Below, one piece after another: positions 7,382-18,997 of a stretch of DNA of 64,000 nt. The DNA is from JAWKSY01 sp041402125. Its GTDB lineage: Bacteria; Planctomycetota; GCA-002687715; DRQF01. Both the position numbers and the translations under genes were made by a program. Below the pieces are notes generated by a model. The model was given only the letters and a program-made list of their open reading frames with translations, made no database searches and was not told the DNA's origin. The stretch covers positions 103,440-167,439 of the forward strand of contig JAWKSY010000010.1 in NCBI GenBank assembly GCA_041402125.1, read 5' to 3'. Numbering within the stretch: the first letter of the stretch is position 1; each line of letters starts with the position of its first letter.

Positions 7382-10300
7382 TTGCTCGAGATCCGGGTCG
7401 CTCCCCACTGGGATCGTCTGCTCGACATGCTCGCGGCGGCGATCCGCGGGAGTCGACGCGAGGATCCCCTGCGCCTCGTCCGGGTGCTGGCGCCCTCGCC
7501 CGCGGCCGAGGCCTGGCTGCGGGAGGCCCTCGTCGTGCGACTCGGCGTCGCGGCGCGGATCGAGTTCGCGCTCGTCGAGCGCTGGCTCGAGGCCGGACTC
7601 TCGCCCGAGGACCGCGCCGACCGGTTGACGACGGCGGAGCTCCGCCTCGAGCTGCTCGCCCTCCTCCTCGACGAGGCCGCGCTCGACGACCCCTCTCTCG
7701 CCGCGCCCCGACGCACGCTGGAGGCGGTTCCCGCCGGCGCGGCGCGTCGCCGTCGCGCCTTCGAACTCGCGAGCCGGCTGGCCCCGCTCTTCGAGGAGTA
7801 CGCGCTCACGCGACCGGACGCGATCGCGACCTGGCGCCGCTCCGCCGCCGCGGTCGGGACCGGAGTCGCCGCGTGGCAGCACGCCCTCTTCCGGGCCGCC
7901 CTCGCGCGGCGCGGGGCCGCGAGCCGTCCCGGTCAGCGCTTCCTCTGCGAGATCGCGGCCTCCGCGCCGGTCGCGGACGACGCGACACCCCTCTTCGTCG
8001 TCGCGCCCGGATTCCTCGCTCCCGCCTACACCGCCGCGCTCGCCCGTCGCACGGCCGCCACGCCCGGCCTCCTCCTGCAGCTCCGGATCGACGCGACGGC
8101 GCCGGCCTTCCGCGCCCTCGAGGACTGGGCGCAGCCGGAGGAGCTCTTCCTCGACGCCTTCGCGGCCGCGGGCGGCACCCGCGTCCTCGCCGAGGAGGAC
8201 GCGCGACGACCGGGACGGACCTGGCTGGACCACCTCGTGCGCGGCGAGGCCGCCCCCGCGGGAGAGGCCGACGACAGCCTCGTCGTCGTCGACGCCCCCA
8301 CCCCCACCCGCGAGGCCGAGGCGGTGTGCGACGAGATCTGGCGGGCGCTGCTCGCGACGCGCGACGAGGCCGCGCCGCTGCTCCCCTCCGACGTCCTCGT
8401 CCTGGTGGCGGGCGCCGACGACGGCGCCTACCGCATTCGCCTCCTCGCGGCGGCGGCGGCGCGCGGACTCCCCGCGTTCGAGACCGACGCGGGAGCCGCG
8501 CGACGGAGCGGCGCGGTCGAGACCGCGGGCGACCTGCTCGGTCTCGTCGGGAGCCGCTTCGAGCGTCAGGCGGTGTTCCGCCTCTTCCGCCGGCCGGCCT
8601 TCCGCGCCCGCTTTCCCGGCGCCGACGCCGAGGCGTGGGAGCGCTGGGCCGTGGAGCTCGAGGTGCGGCACGGCCGCGACGACGCCGACCACGCCGGTTC
8701 CTACCTCCCGCGGGACCTCTACCACTGGGATCAGGCGCTCGCGCGACTCGCGCTCGCGCGCTTCCTCCCCGAGGTCGAGGGCGGCGATCCGCCCCTGCTC
8801 GCGATCGGCGCGCGCCGGCTCGCGCCCGCGCCCTTCGAGGCGGATGCCGCCGAGGTGGGCCGGCTCTCCGCCGTGCTGCGCGATCTCGTCGCGCGCTCGC
8901 GCGAGCTCGGCGAGGGCGCGCCGCGACCGCTCCGGGACTGGGGACGCGCCTTCGCCGCCCTCGTCGAGGACTTCGTCGCGCCGGCCGAGGGCGAGGACGA
9001 GAGCGTTCCCCTGCGGATCGGGGCCGCCCTCCGAAGCCTCGGCGAGGGCGCCGCCGCCGCCGAGCTGCCGCTCGATTTCGGCTCCGCCCGCGCGATCGCC
9101 CTCGAGACCGTCTCCGGGCTCGCCCCCCGGGCCGGCGCGGCCCGCCTGCGCGGCATCGCGATCGCGGCCCTCGGCGCCGTCCGCCCGCCGGCGGCCCGCA
9201 TGATCGCCGTCGTCGGACTGGACGAGGATCGCTTTCCCGCCGGCTCCCGCCGCAGCGCGCTCGACCTGCGCCGCGACGACGCGAGCCCCGAGGAACCCTC
9301 GCCGCGCGCCCGCGACCTGCAGCGCTTCGCCGAGGTGCTCCGCGGCGCGTCCGACCGCCTCGTCCTCGGCCACCGCGGGCGCGACGCCGCGACCGGCGAT
9401 GCGCGCGAACCCTCCGTCGTCGTGCGCGACATCCGGGCCTGGTCGGCGAGCGCGGACGGCGTCCCCCGTCTGCCGACGCGACGGATCGGCTCCGATCCGA
9501 CGAGCGCGCCGCGGAGCGAGGCCGGCCCGCCCCGGCCCGCGCCGGACGGCTTCCTCGCGCCGCGCGCGGAGGGCGCCGTCTTCTCCTCCCCCACGGCCGA
9601 GGAGCTCCGCGCGCTCCACCTGCGCGAAACCTACCGCGACCGGACGGGACGTGATCCCGACGGACTCGAGGATCTCCTCGCGGCCGAGGGCGATCGCGAC
9701 GCGCTCCGTCGCTTCCTCGCCCTCGTCGAGCTCCCGGCCGGACGCGCCCGCTCATCGCCCCGACCGACGCGCGGCTCGTCGACGCGGCGGTCGCCGCTGC
9801 CGTGCGCTCCAGTCTCGGCCGCTTCGATGGCCGGGCCTGCGGAGCGGAAGGCTCGCTGGGCCGCCGAGGAAGCCGACCGACGTTCGACCTCCAGCGCTGG
9901 CGCTCGAGGACGCGCGCTTCCTGCGCGAGACCTTCGAGGAAGCCCTCACCACCGAACGACTCGACGGCCTCGAACTGCAATCCACCTACGAGCGCAACCC
10001 GACATCAGGAGATATCGACGGGTAGCTGGAACGTAACGCTCTTCAGGAGCGGAGCCTCGGGAACAGCATCGAGCGTCAGGACGCCGGCGCGGGATCGCGG
10101 CGACGGGCGCCGCCGCGCTGAGTTTCAATACATCTTCGGACCGGAAGCATTGGCACTCGAACGTCGTCGTCAGATGATCGCCACCCATGGCGCGAGGGGC
10201 CCTGCGATTGCGCATCACCAGCGCACCGAACTCGTCGCCTCGCGGCGGACGCCGTGCACTGGATCCGCCTGCCACCGCGGCAGGCGGCAGAGGACCTCGC

Positions 10301-10735
10301 CCGCGCGCTGGTGATCACGCGCTCCTCGCGGCTCCAGGTGCCTGGACGACCGGACCGGGGCCTACCACTGCGATCACCGGCGGCAAGGACCGGGCGGCAC
10401 GGTGCGGGCCGCCGCCGTCGGCTGCGAGACGGCCCGCGCCCTGGCTCGGAGCGCAGGTCGCGGAGATCCTGTCGGGTCTCCACCCTACTTCCTGCCCGTC
10501 ACCGTCAGTTCATGACCAGCTCGACACCGGGCTGGAGGTGGTCAAGGGACGACGCCTCGAGCTCGAGTCGGCGCTCGCGATCCGCCACGCGAACTACGAG
10601 CCGCGCGAGTGGGATCCGCTCCGCCGCGTCGAGGACCACCACCCGCCCGCCGACGCCGCGGAGCTCGTTCGCCGCCGCTACTCGGCCTTCCTTCCCGAGG
10701 TCCCGCGGCTCCCCGACGAGGGAGGTCCGCGATGA
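7382..10735 (+). pseudogene. recC: RecC, exodeoxyribonuclease V gamma subunit (frameshifted in 3' third)
   Basis: The span equals 1118 codons against 1122 residues in E. coli RecC. RecC recognises Chi within the RecBCD helicase-nuclease that resects double-strand breaks. The frame is intact from the TTG at 7382 (after GGAGGAAGG) to about 9747, including the RecC-like block AVVGLDEDRFPAGSRRSALDLR. At about 9748 a C seems missing in a C-run; restoring it continues the protein as APLIAPTDARLVDAAV. Further frame changes follow near 9890 and through about 10520. The last about 65 codons (GLEVVKGRRLELESALAIRH to the stop at 10735) are again in one frame, and the stop overlaps the recB start. The literal open frame from 7382 ends at 10036. 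Whether this is decay or sequencing error is open; the conserved total length favours error. An ATG at 7306 is an alternative start but lies inside a hairpin. Confidence 0.8.
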
Positions 10736-13700
10736 CCGAGCGCTACCCCCGTCCCCCGATCCTGGACCGGATCACGCGCGAGCGCCACGCCGTCATCGAG
10801 GCCTCGGCCGGCACGGGCAAGACCTACACGATCGAGAACCTCGTCGCGGCCCTGGTCCTCGACGACGCCGTTCCTCTCGAGCGCCTGCTCGTCGTCACCT
10901 TCACCGAGAAGGCCGCGGCCGAGCTGACGACGCGCGTGCGGGCCAAGCTCCAGGAGATCGCGGACGTCGCGTCGGCGCGACGCCGCCTCGCCGCGCCTCC
11001 GGCCGCGGAGGCGCCGGCCTGGGAGCTCACGCCGGAACGCGTCCGACGGGTGGAGACCGCCCTCCGCGACTTCGACTCCGCGACGATCACGACCATCCAC
11101 GGCTTCGGTCGCCAGGTCATCGGCGAGCTCGCCTTCGACGGAGGTCTGCCCTTCGAGGCCGAGCCGGCGGACACGCGCGGGCTCTTCCGCGAGGCCTTCC
11201 GCGCCGTCCTGCGCGAGACGCTCGCCGTGGATCCCGACCAGAGGATCTGGCTCGAGGCCGGGCTGCGCGGTGGACACTCGACCGCGAAGCTCGAGTCGGT
11301 CCTCCGCGAGATCCACGGGAAGAACGGACGACTGGATGTCGCATTCGACGCCGACGAGGCGGAGGAATCCTGGCGCGCGCTCGAAGCGGCCTCGCGCGGC
11401 GAGGGCGTCGACGCCTCGATCGCGGCGATCCACTCCGGAATCAAGGACAAGCGGAGCTCCGGCTACGCGGCGAGGCGCCTCGAGATGGTGCGGGATTCCC
11501 TCCTCCACGCGCGCAACCTCCCCGAGGCGATGGAGGCCCTCGACGCGAAGGCCGCCCGCGAGCTCCTGGAGCGCCTCGATCGGGATCTGGCCGACGGGGG
11601 CGCCTCGCTCGCCTTCGTCGCCGCGCTCCGTCGCTTCGTCGCCGCCCGCGTGCCCTGTCTCGGACCCTTCGCGGCCCGCGCGCTGCCGCTCATCGCGGCG
11701 CGCATGACCGCCCTCAAGCGCGAGCGGGGCCTGATCGACTTCGACGACATGCTCCACCTCGTCCGCGAGGCGCTGGAGGAACGGGAGGACCTCGTCCGAC
11801 GCATGCGCGAGCGCTGGTCGCACGCCCTGATCGACGAGTTCCAGGACACCGACCCGACGCAGTGGGCCATCTTCCGGCGCGTCTTCGCCCCGGACGACGC
11901 CGGAGCGACGACCCGCCTCGCCCTCGTCGGCGATCCGAAGCAGTCGATCTACCGCTTCCGCGGCGCCGACCTCGCGACCTACGACGCGGCCGTCGCCACC
12001 CTCGGCGCGATGGGCGCGGATCGCGTGAGTCTCGACGCGAACTGGCGCTCCACCGCCGACCTCGTCGAGGCCGTCAACGCGATCTTCGCCCCCGCGGGCG
12101 AGGCGCCGATCTTCGACGGCCCGGTCGACTACGACGCGCCGGTCGCCGCGGTCCACGCCGGAACGCGCCGCCTCCTCGACGCAACGGCTCGCCCGGTGCC
12201 GCCCCTCGCGATCCGGATCCTTCCCTCCGATCGCGGCGAGATGGGTTCGCCCGAGGCGAGCGAGCTCTGGCGCGCCGCCATCGCGGACGAGATCCGCCGC
12301 CTCGTGATCGCAGCGCCGCACGCCGTCGAGGACGGCGACGAGACGCGGCCGCTCCGCTTCCGCGACGTCATGATCCTCACCTTCACGAACGCCGAGAACC
12401 GCGCCTTCATCGCGCGACTCCGCGAGCCGGGATCCCCGTCGCCTCTACAAGAACCCCGGCCTCTTCGGCTCCGGGATCGCCGACAAGCCTGCTCGATCTC
12501 CTCCTCGCCATCGAGGACCCCGCCGACGAGGCCCGCCGTCTTCGCACCTGGGCCGGTCCCTTCTTCGCGGTTCCTCTCGCCGACCTCGTCGCCACGCAGG
12601 ACCTGCCGTCGTCGCACCCCTTGCTCGCGCGCCTCCTCGCCTGGTCCGACCGCGCGCGAGGGCATGGAGGCCCTCGCGAGCGAGATCCTCGGCGCCTCGG
12701 GATTCGCGCGGCGCGAAACCGCGGGGGCCGACGAGCGCGTCACGCAACGTCCGTCAGATGCTCGATCTCCTCCTCGAAGCGGGTCGCGAGCGCGGCGACG
12801 GTCTCGCGGGCTGGATCCGCGACCTGCGCGAGCGTCGCGAGGACGCGCGAGACGACGAGTCCGAGGACACCGTCTACGAGGAGCGCGATCTCGACGCGGA
12901 CGCCGTCCAGGTCATGACCGTCCACAAGAGCAAGGGGCTCGAGGCGCCGGTGGTCTTCCTCGGCGGGGGCTTCGGCCCGGTCCTCGTGCGCCGGTCGGCG
13001 GTCTGGGAGGGCTCGGAAGATGGAGAGCGCGTCGTCCGCGTCGGGGCGAAGGACGACCTCGCCCCCGTCGTTCGTCGAGCGGTCGAACCGGGAGGCGACG
13101 GAGGAGAACCAGCGCGTCGCCCTGACGCCGGGCGCGCTCGCTGCTCGATCCTCCCCCACTTCGCGCCGGCCCCGTCAGGCCGCAGGACGCGACCGCGAGG
13201 AAGTGGACAGCAGAAGTCCATCGACGCCTCGCGCATCGGCCCGCTCAACCGACGGCTGGCCGCGATGCTCGCTGCGGGCGAGGCCGACGAGGCGCCGGAG
13301 CGCTACGACGTCGCCGGGGTGGCCCCGGCCGCGACGCCGCCAGTCCCCGAGACGCCTCTGGCGCGTCGAGGCGGCAGCCCTCGACGACGCGCGGCGCACC
13401 GGCGCGCCCGTCGCCGCGGCGCGCCCCTCGCCGCGCCCCGGATCGTGACCTCGTACTCGGCCCTGAAGCGGCGCCGCGCGGAACTCGACGCCCCCGACGC
13501 CGAGAGCGGCCTCGCGGCGCCGGTCGGGTCCGCCGTCGATCGAGTGCTCCCCGCCGGGCGCGAGGCGGGCCTCTTCCTCCACGAGATGCTGGAGCATCTC
13601 GACTACGCCCCGCTCCGCGCGAAGACCGGACCTCGACGGGTGGGCCGCCCGCCCCGAGGTGCAATGCATCGCGACGGCGGCGGCGACGCGTTGGGGCTTC

Positions 13701-14268
13701 GAGGGCCCGGCCGTCGCGCGCGCGCTGCACCTCTGCCACGCGACGCTCACCACGGAGCTCCCGCTCGGCCCCGACCGGCTCGCGCCCCTCGCCGCGATGG
13801 AGGACCCCCGTCCGCGAGATGGAGTTCCTCCTGCCGCTCCCCGACGCCCGGCTCCCCGGGCTCGGGCGGCCTGGCCAGGCGCGGGCGAGGGAGCGGCCGC
13901 GGATCGAGCGCGGCTTCCTCACCGGCGCGATCGACCTCGTCTTCCGCCACGAGGGCCGGCACTACATCGCCGACTGGAAAGGCGACCTCCTCCTCGACGC
14001 CTCTCCGGCCGCGGTGGCGGCCCACGTCGAGGAGCACTACCTGCTCCAGGCCCGGCTCTACTCCCTCGTCCTCGCGCGGGTGCTCGGCATCTCCGACGCC
14101 GCGGACCACGAGCGGCGCTTCGGCGGCGTCGCCTACGTCTTCCTGCGCCATCGCGAGGGCGACCCGGCCGACGGGATCTGGTTCGCCCGGCCGGGATTCG
14201 AGGACCTCGGCCGCTACGAGCACGAGCTCGACGCGGAGGCGCCTCGCCGCGAGGAGGAGCGGGCATGA
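10732..14268 (+). pseudogene. recB: RecB, exodeoxyribonuclease V beta subunit (frameshifted in 3' half)
   Basis: The span equals 1179 codons; E. coli RecB has 1180 residues. SF1 helicase motifs are clear: Walker A EASAGTGKT (residues 23-31), DEFQDTDPTQW near 367, VGDPKQSIYRFRGAD near 400, DANWRS, and TVHKSKGLE near 729. The C-terminal nuclease centre is present (GAIDLVFRHEG, ADWKGD near 1080, LLQARLYSL), matching D1067, D1080 and K1082 of E. coli. The frame is open from 10732 to about 12425, then shifts several times. Adding one G near 12433 and one C near 12452 restores AGIPVALYKNPGLFGSG. More shifts fall between about 12485 and 13820, and the last 450 bases are in one frame. Motif positions match E. 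coli numbering, which argues for a full-length gene broken by small length errors. It overlaps recC and recD by four bases each. Confidence 0.85.
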
Positions 14269-16174
14269 ACGCCGCCGAACGACGCCTCGAGGCCGCCGCC
14301 GGTCCCCTCCCCAGGGAGTTCGCCCGCTGGCTCGGTCCTTTCCGATGCGCTCGACCTCGAGCCGGACGGCGCCTTCCTGGCGCTCGAGATCACGCGCCTC
14401 GCCCCGGGCGCCGACCCCGACGCGCTGACGGCCCTCGCCGCGGCGCTCTTCTGGTTGGGGGCAGCCGAAGCCGAGGGCTCGACGCGCCTCGACCTCGGAC
14501 CGGCCTTCGAGGCGCGATGCGCGGCGGCGCGCCCGCTCCTCGAAGACGCCGCCGACCGCGCGCGCCTCGAGACCTTCTCCGGGGCGACGATCTCGGCCGC
14601 CCTCGGTCATCCCGATCTCGCCGGACTCGTCGGCGGTCCGGAGGACGACCGTCCGCTCGTCTTCGAGGGAGGGGCGCTCCGTTCGCGGCGCCGCGACGAC
14701 GCCGAGCGCCGGCTCCGGGCAGGCCCTCGCGCGACGGGACGTCGAGCTCCCCAGAGCGCGCGAGCCGCCGCCCGAGGCCGCCGCCGCGGTCGTCGCGGCG
14801 AGCGCCACAAGGAGCCGGCGCCCGCGCAGCGCGCGGCGCTGGACGCCGCGGTCGGCCGCGGACTCGCGGTGATCACCGGCGGGCCCGGCACCGGCAAGAC
14901 GACGGTGGTCGTGCGCATCGTCCACGCACTCCTCGCGGCCGGCCTCGACCCCTCCCGGATCGGCCTCGCCGCCCCGACGGGACGGGCGGCGTGGCGGATG
15001 GCGGAGGCGATCCGCCAGGCCTCGGCCGGCGATGACGAGATCGCGGCGGCGCGCGCGCGGGGACTCGAACCCCGCACGCTCCACCGCTGGCTGGGATTCC
15101 ACGGCGGCACCGGGCGATTCGCCCGCAGCGCAGAGGAAACCCCCTCGATCTCGAGTCTTGATCGTCGACGAGGCCTCGATGATCGACCTCGACCTCGCGA
15201 GGCGTCTGCTCGAGGCCCTGCCCGCGCCCGCCGTCCTCGTGCTGGTGGGAGACGCCGACCAGCTTCCCAGCGTCGGGAGCGGCGCCGTCCTCCATGATCG
15301 TCGGCGCGGGCGCCTGGGGCGTCGCCCGCCTCGATCGCGGTTTCCGCGTGCGGACCGACGACGACAGCGGAGCCGCCCTCGCCGAGCTGGCGACCGCGCG
15401 CTCCGCGAGCGACCGGGCGCCGCCGGATCAGGAACGATCTGCCGGCGCCCGGCGCCAGGGCCCTGGCGCCTCGAGTCCGCCGCGCTCCACCGCGAGATCC
15501 TTCCCGCCTGGCACGCGACGCGCTTCGACGACCTGCCGCTCGACGACCCCGCGGCCCTGCTCGCGCGCCACTCGGATTCGCGCGTCCTCCTCCACGACGC
15601 GCGTCCTCGTCACGGGCGCCGAACGCGTCCACGTCGCACCTGCATCGTCCACGCGCGGGCGATCGGCGCCCCGGGACGCGACTTCCTCGCCGGCGAGCCC
15701 GTCGTCGTCGTCCGGAACGACCCGGCGCGACGCCTCTTCAACGGCGATCTCGGCGTGGCGACGCGGCGCGGCGACGCGATCGTCGTCGCGATCGATCGCC
15801 CGGGCGGCGTCGAGACCTTCGAGCTGGGATCGATCGCCCACCTCCTCGTCCGCGGCTGGGCGACCACGGTCCACAAGGCGCAGGGCAGCGAATGCGGCGA
15901 AGGCGCTTCGTCGTCGTGCCCGAGGTCTCGGGCCCCTTCGCGAACCGCGAGGTGCTCTACCACCGCGGTCACCCGCTGTCGCCGCGCGGTCTTTCTCCAC
16001 GGCTCGGAGGCCGCCCTCGCCGACGCCGCGTCCCGCTCCGTCGCGCGGGCGGCAGGCCTCGCCACGAGCTTCTCCGCCGCTCGCGCGGCCGACGAGGGCG
16101 ACCTCGACGCCGATCCTCGGCCCTTCTGCGCGACGGCTTTCGCCGGACCGAGCGCCCGCTATCATCGAGCATGA
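14265..16174 (+). pseudogene. recD: RecD, exodeoxyribonuclease V alpha subunit (frameshifted)
   Basis: About 636 codons; E. coli RecD has 608. RecD is the fast 5'-3' SF1B helicase of RecBCD. Visible motifs, spread over different frames, are Walker A VITGGPGTGKTTVV (about 14870-14910), Walker B LIVDEASMIDLDLARRLLEA (about 15160), VGDADQLPSVGSGAVL, the motif WATTVHKAQGSE (about 15855-15890) and the C-terminal VVVPEVSGPFANREVLY. Several shifts are needed to join them, for example near 14340, 15150 and 15890. The start overlaps the recB stop (ATGA) and the end overlaps the MFS start (ATGA). All hallmark motifs survive, so the breaks are recent or artefactual. Confidence 0.78.
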
Positions 16175-17384
16175 CGTCCGCGGGCGCCCCCTGGCGCCGA
16201 ACCCTGTGGGTCCTCTTCTTCGCCAATGCCGTCACCGCGACGGGCATGATGGCGATGGTTCCCTTCCTCACCTACTTCGTCGAGGAGCTGGGCATCCACG
16301 ACCGGCCGCCCGGAACCTCTGGACGGGCCTCGTCGTGGGAGCCGCGCCCGTCGTCGCCGCCCTCATGGGACCGGTCTGGGGCGCGATGAGCGACCGCACC
16401 GGCCGCAAGGTCATGGTGCTCCGCGCCCTCGCCGCGATCGTCGTCTTCGTCGGCATCATGGGACTCGCGCCGAACGTCTGGGTCCTGCTGGCGATGCGGA
16501 TCCTGCAGGGCTTCTTCTCCGGCTACATCCCCACCGCGATCACCTTCGCGTCGGTCCTCGCGCCCGAGGCCGAACAGGGACGCATCGCGAGCCGCATCCA
16601 GAGCGCGATGCCGGCGGGCATGGTCGGGGGCTACCTGATCGGCGGCTTCATGAGCGAGGCCGGCCTGATCCGCTACATCTTCCCCCTCTGCGCCGGCCTC
16701 GCCCTCCTCGGCGTGATCGCGGTGGCGCTCTTCACGCACGAACCGGAGGTCGAGGAGCCGCGCCGGACGAAGGAGCGGGTTCCCTTCTTCCTCGCGATGC
16801 GCCAGGTGCTGGGGCTCCCGAGCCTCGCGGCGCTGCTCGGCGCGATCGCGATGGTCCGCTTCCTCGTCTCGACCGTCGACCCCGTCTACGCGCGATACGT
16901 CGAGGAGGTGGGCGGCACGAAGGACGTCGCGGGCATGGTGATGAGCGCGCAGGCGCTGACCGCGGTCGTCTTCATGCAGCTCTGGGGCCACGCCGCGGAT
17001 CGCATCGGCCCGAGCCTGACCTTCGTCCTCTCGGGCGCGGGCACGGCGCTGTCCTTCTGGTGGCAGGGACACGCCGGGGGCATTCCCGAGCTCTTCGTCG
17101 CGCGCTGCACCGCCGGCGCCTGTCTCTCGGGAGTCTTCCCCGCCGCCTACATCCTCGCGGGACGCGAGGCGCCCTCGGCGCTGCGCGGGGCGGCGATGGG
17201 CGTCGTCTTCATGATCGTCGCCCTCTCCCACGCGCTCGGATCGCTCGCCGGCGGCGGCCTTCTCAACCTGCTCGGTTTCCGCGGACTCTTCGTGGTGATC
17301 TCGTCCGTCGTCCTCACGCTGTCGGGGGTGGGACTGATCCTTCGCCGGCGCCACGGCCTCCGCGGAGCCAGGGCCAGGTCATGA
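16171..17384 (+). CDS. MFS transporter, DHA1 drug-efflux type (one frameshift)
   Basis: About 404 aa with 12 predicted membrane helices. The MFS motif A is present in the loop after helix 2 (GAMSDRTGRKVMVL), as in proton-driven multidrug efflux permeases. The N-terminus (MTSAGAPWRRTLWVLFF) is in one frame and the rest, from NLWTGLVVGAAPVV, in another. A single G missing near 16302-16306 explains the switch and would restore IHDRAARNLWTG. The start codon overlaps the recD stop, so it is the last gene of the recCBD transcript; a functional link to recombination is not expected. The same kind of single-base loss as in recBCD suggests a common, non-biological cause. Its 3' end overlaps the convergent gene 17314-18039 by 71 bp. 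Confidence 0.85.
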
Positions 17385-18039
17385 GGGCGAAGAGCCCGAT
17401 CACGATCAGCCCGAGCCAGACGAGTCGCAGCGGCCAGGCGCCCAGGAGCGCGATCGGCGTGCCCTCGACGTGCCCGTCGTCCGGTGAGTTGAAGAAGTAG
17501 GGCGTGTCGAGCGCGAGGTTCACGCCGAGGACGGCCAGGAAGAGCACCAGCGTCGTCGCGACGGTGAAGACGAATCCCCGCCAGCTCGGACGCGGTCCGA
17601 AGGCGAAGGCGTTGACGAGCGCGACCGCGACGATCCCGCCGTGCAGGAACCAGAACGCCCAGAACTCCGGGTGCGCGAAGCCGTCGTCCACCGTCGGCGT
17701 CAGGAAGGCCTGCCAGCTCAGGCCGAGCCCCCAGTAGTAGACCAGCCAGCCCGGTCCGTCCCTTCGCGAAAGGATGGACCAGGCCGCCGCCATCCACGCG
17801 AAGTCGCAGAGGTGGAGCGGCAACGAGACGTCGGGGTTCCAGTGGGCGGGCAGGAGGCGGTAGGTCTGCATCGCGAGATTGCCGGCGAGGATCGCCATCC
17901 CCAGGCGGAGGCGGAAGGGTCGTTCCTCGGGACTCCCCTTCACGCGCCGCGCGCGCCGGACGAGCGCGACGAGGATCGCGAGCGCCGCGACCACGACGAC
18001 GAGGTGGACGACCCCGTAGGGTCGGAATTCGTCGGCCAT
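17314..18039 (-). CDS. YwaF-family (TIGR02206) integral membrane protein
   Basis: 241 aa, with about six to seven hydrophobic helices and the family-typical segment SLPLHLCDFAWMAAAW in helix 3, followed by GLGLSWQAFLTPTV. The function of this family is unknown. A polar, Pro/Gly-rich tail ends the protein. It overlaps the 3' end of the MFS gene on the opposite strand by 71 bp, an unusual convergent overlap that would create a double-stranded RNA tail if both are transcribed. The ATG at 18039 lies in a short divergent spacer (79 bp) to the LysR gene. Confidence 0.87.
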   Translation of the reverse strand: MADEFRPYGVVHLVVVVAALAILVALVRRARRVKGSPEERPFRLRLGMAILAGNLAMQTYRLLPAHWNPDVSLPLHLCDFAWMAAAWSILSRRDGPGWLVYYWGLGLSWQAFLTPTVDDGFAHPEFWAFWFLHGGIVAVALVNAFAFGPRPSWRGFVFTVATTLVLFLAVLGVNLALDTPYFFNSPDDGHVEGTPIALLGAWPLRLVWLGLIVIGLFALMTWPWLRGGRGAGEGSVPPPTA

Positions 18040-18118
18040 CCTCGCTCCCCCCTTCTCCGCTCCCCGTCCCTGTCGCCCGCTATCGTCGCCACGACCCTCG
18101 GGGAGGAGGAATGCGGCG

Positions 18119-18997
18119 ATGATACAGCTCCACCGGCTCGAGGGATTCTACTGGGTCGCGCGCGAACGCGGCTACGCGCGCGCCGCCCGCGCCTTCCCCT
18201 ATCCGATCACGCAGCCCGCCGTCCACCAGCAGGTCAAGAAGCTCGAATCCGAGCTCGGACTCGCCCTCTTCGAGCGCCTGACGAAGGATCGCCTCGGACT
18301 CACCCCGGCCGGCAAGGCGCTCTTCGACTTCGTGCGTCCCTTCTTCGAGCGCCTGCCCTCGGTCGTGCGTCAGATCCGCGCCGGCGAGACCGGCGGCGAG
18401 CTCGTCATCGGCGCCGAGTCGCTCCTGCTCCGCCACCTCCTGCCGGGCTGGCTCCGCCGGATGCAGAAGCGCCGCCCCGACGCCTTTCTCGACCTCGTCG
18501 AGATGCAAAACCCCGATCCGGCCGTGCTCCTCGACGGCACGGTGGACGTCCTCGTGGCCTGGCTCCCCGAGATCCCGAAGTCCGTCGCGTCGCTCGAGGT
18601 GGGCCTCGTCCACGGCTTCCTCGCCGCGCCCCAGGGACACCCGGTGACCCGCAAGAAGCGATTCACCCCCCGCGACTTCGCCGACGACACCTTCGTCGGC
18701 TACCACCGCGACACGCGGTTCGCCGCGATCCAGGCCGAGGTCCTCGCGCGGCTCGGCATCCATCCGGAGCGCACCGTCGGCGCGGGTTCGGCCGAGACCA
18801 TCCTGGGACTCGTCGCGGGCGGGATCGGCTACTCCATCGTGCCCTGGCTCGATCCGCAGGGTCCGCGGATGCGCGGCGTCGTGACGCGCCCGCTCGAGGC
18901 GACGGGACCGCGCTTCCCGATCTACCTCGCCTGGCGCAAGGACACGCCCGAGAACCCCCTCCTCGACGCGCTCATCGCGACGGCCCCTCGGGACTGA
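18119..18997 (+). CDS. LysR-family transcriptional regulator
   Basis: 292 aa, standard for LysR regulators. An N-terminal winged helix-turn-helix (about residues 5-62, with TQPAVHQQVKKLESELGLALFERL) is followed by a periplasmic-binding-protein-like effector domain (about 90-290). The start at 18119 follows a strong GGGAGGAGG site. The neighbours are a divergent YwaF-like membrane protein (79 bp away) and a convergent PutP-like symporter whose 3' end it overlaps by 26 bp. LysR proteins usually regulate the divergent gene, so the YwaF-like gene is the first candidate target; this is inferred from layout only. Confidence 0.92.
   Translation: MIQLHRLEGFYWVARERGYARAARAFPYPITQPAVHQQVKKLESELGLALFERLTKDRLGLTPAGKALFDFVRPFFERLPSVVRQIRAGETGGELVIGAESLLLRHLLPGWLRRMQKRRPDAFLDLVEMQNPDPAVLLDGTVDVLVAWLPEIPKSVASLEVGLVHGFLAAPQGHPVTRKKRFTPRDFADDTFVGYHRDTRFAAIQAEVLARLGIHPERTVGAGSAETILGLVAGGIGYSIVPWLDPQGPRMRGVVTRPLEATGPRFPIYLAWRKDTPENPLLDALIATAPRD

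Noticed and set aside
7382..17384. A horizontally acquired or phage-derived recombination island
   Set aside because: No integrase, transposase, tRNA or phage genes, and base composition matches the surroundings.
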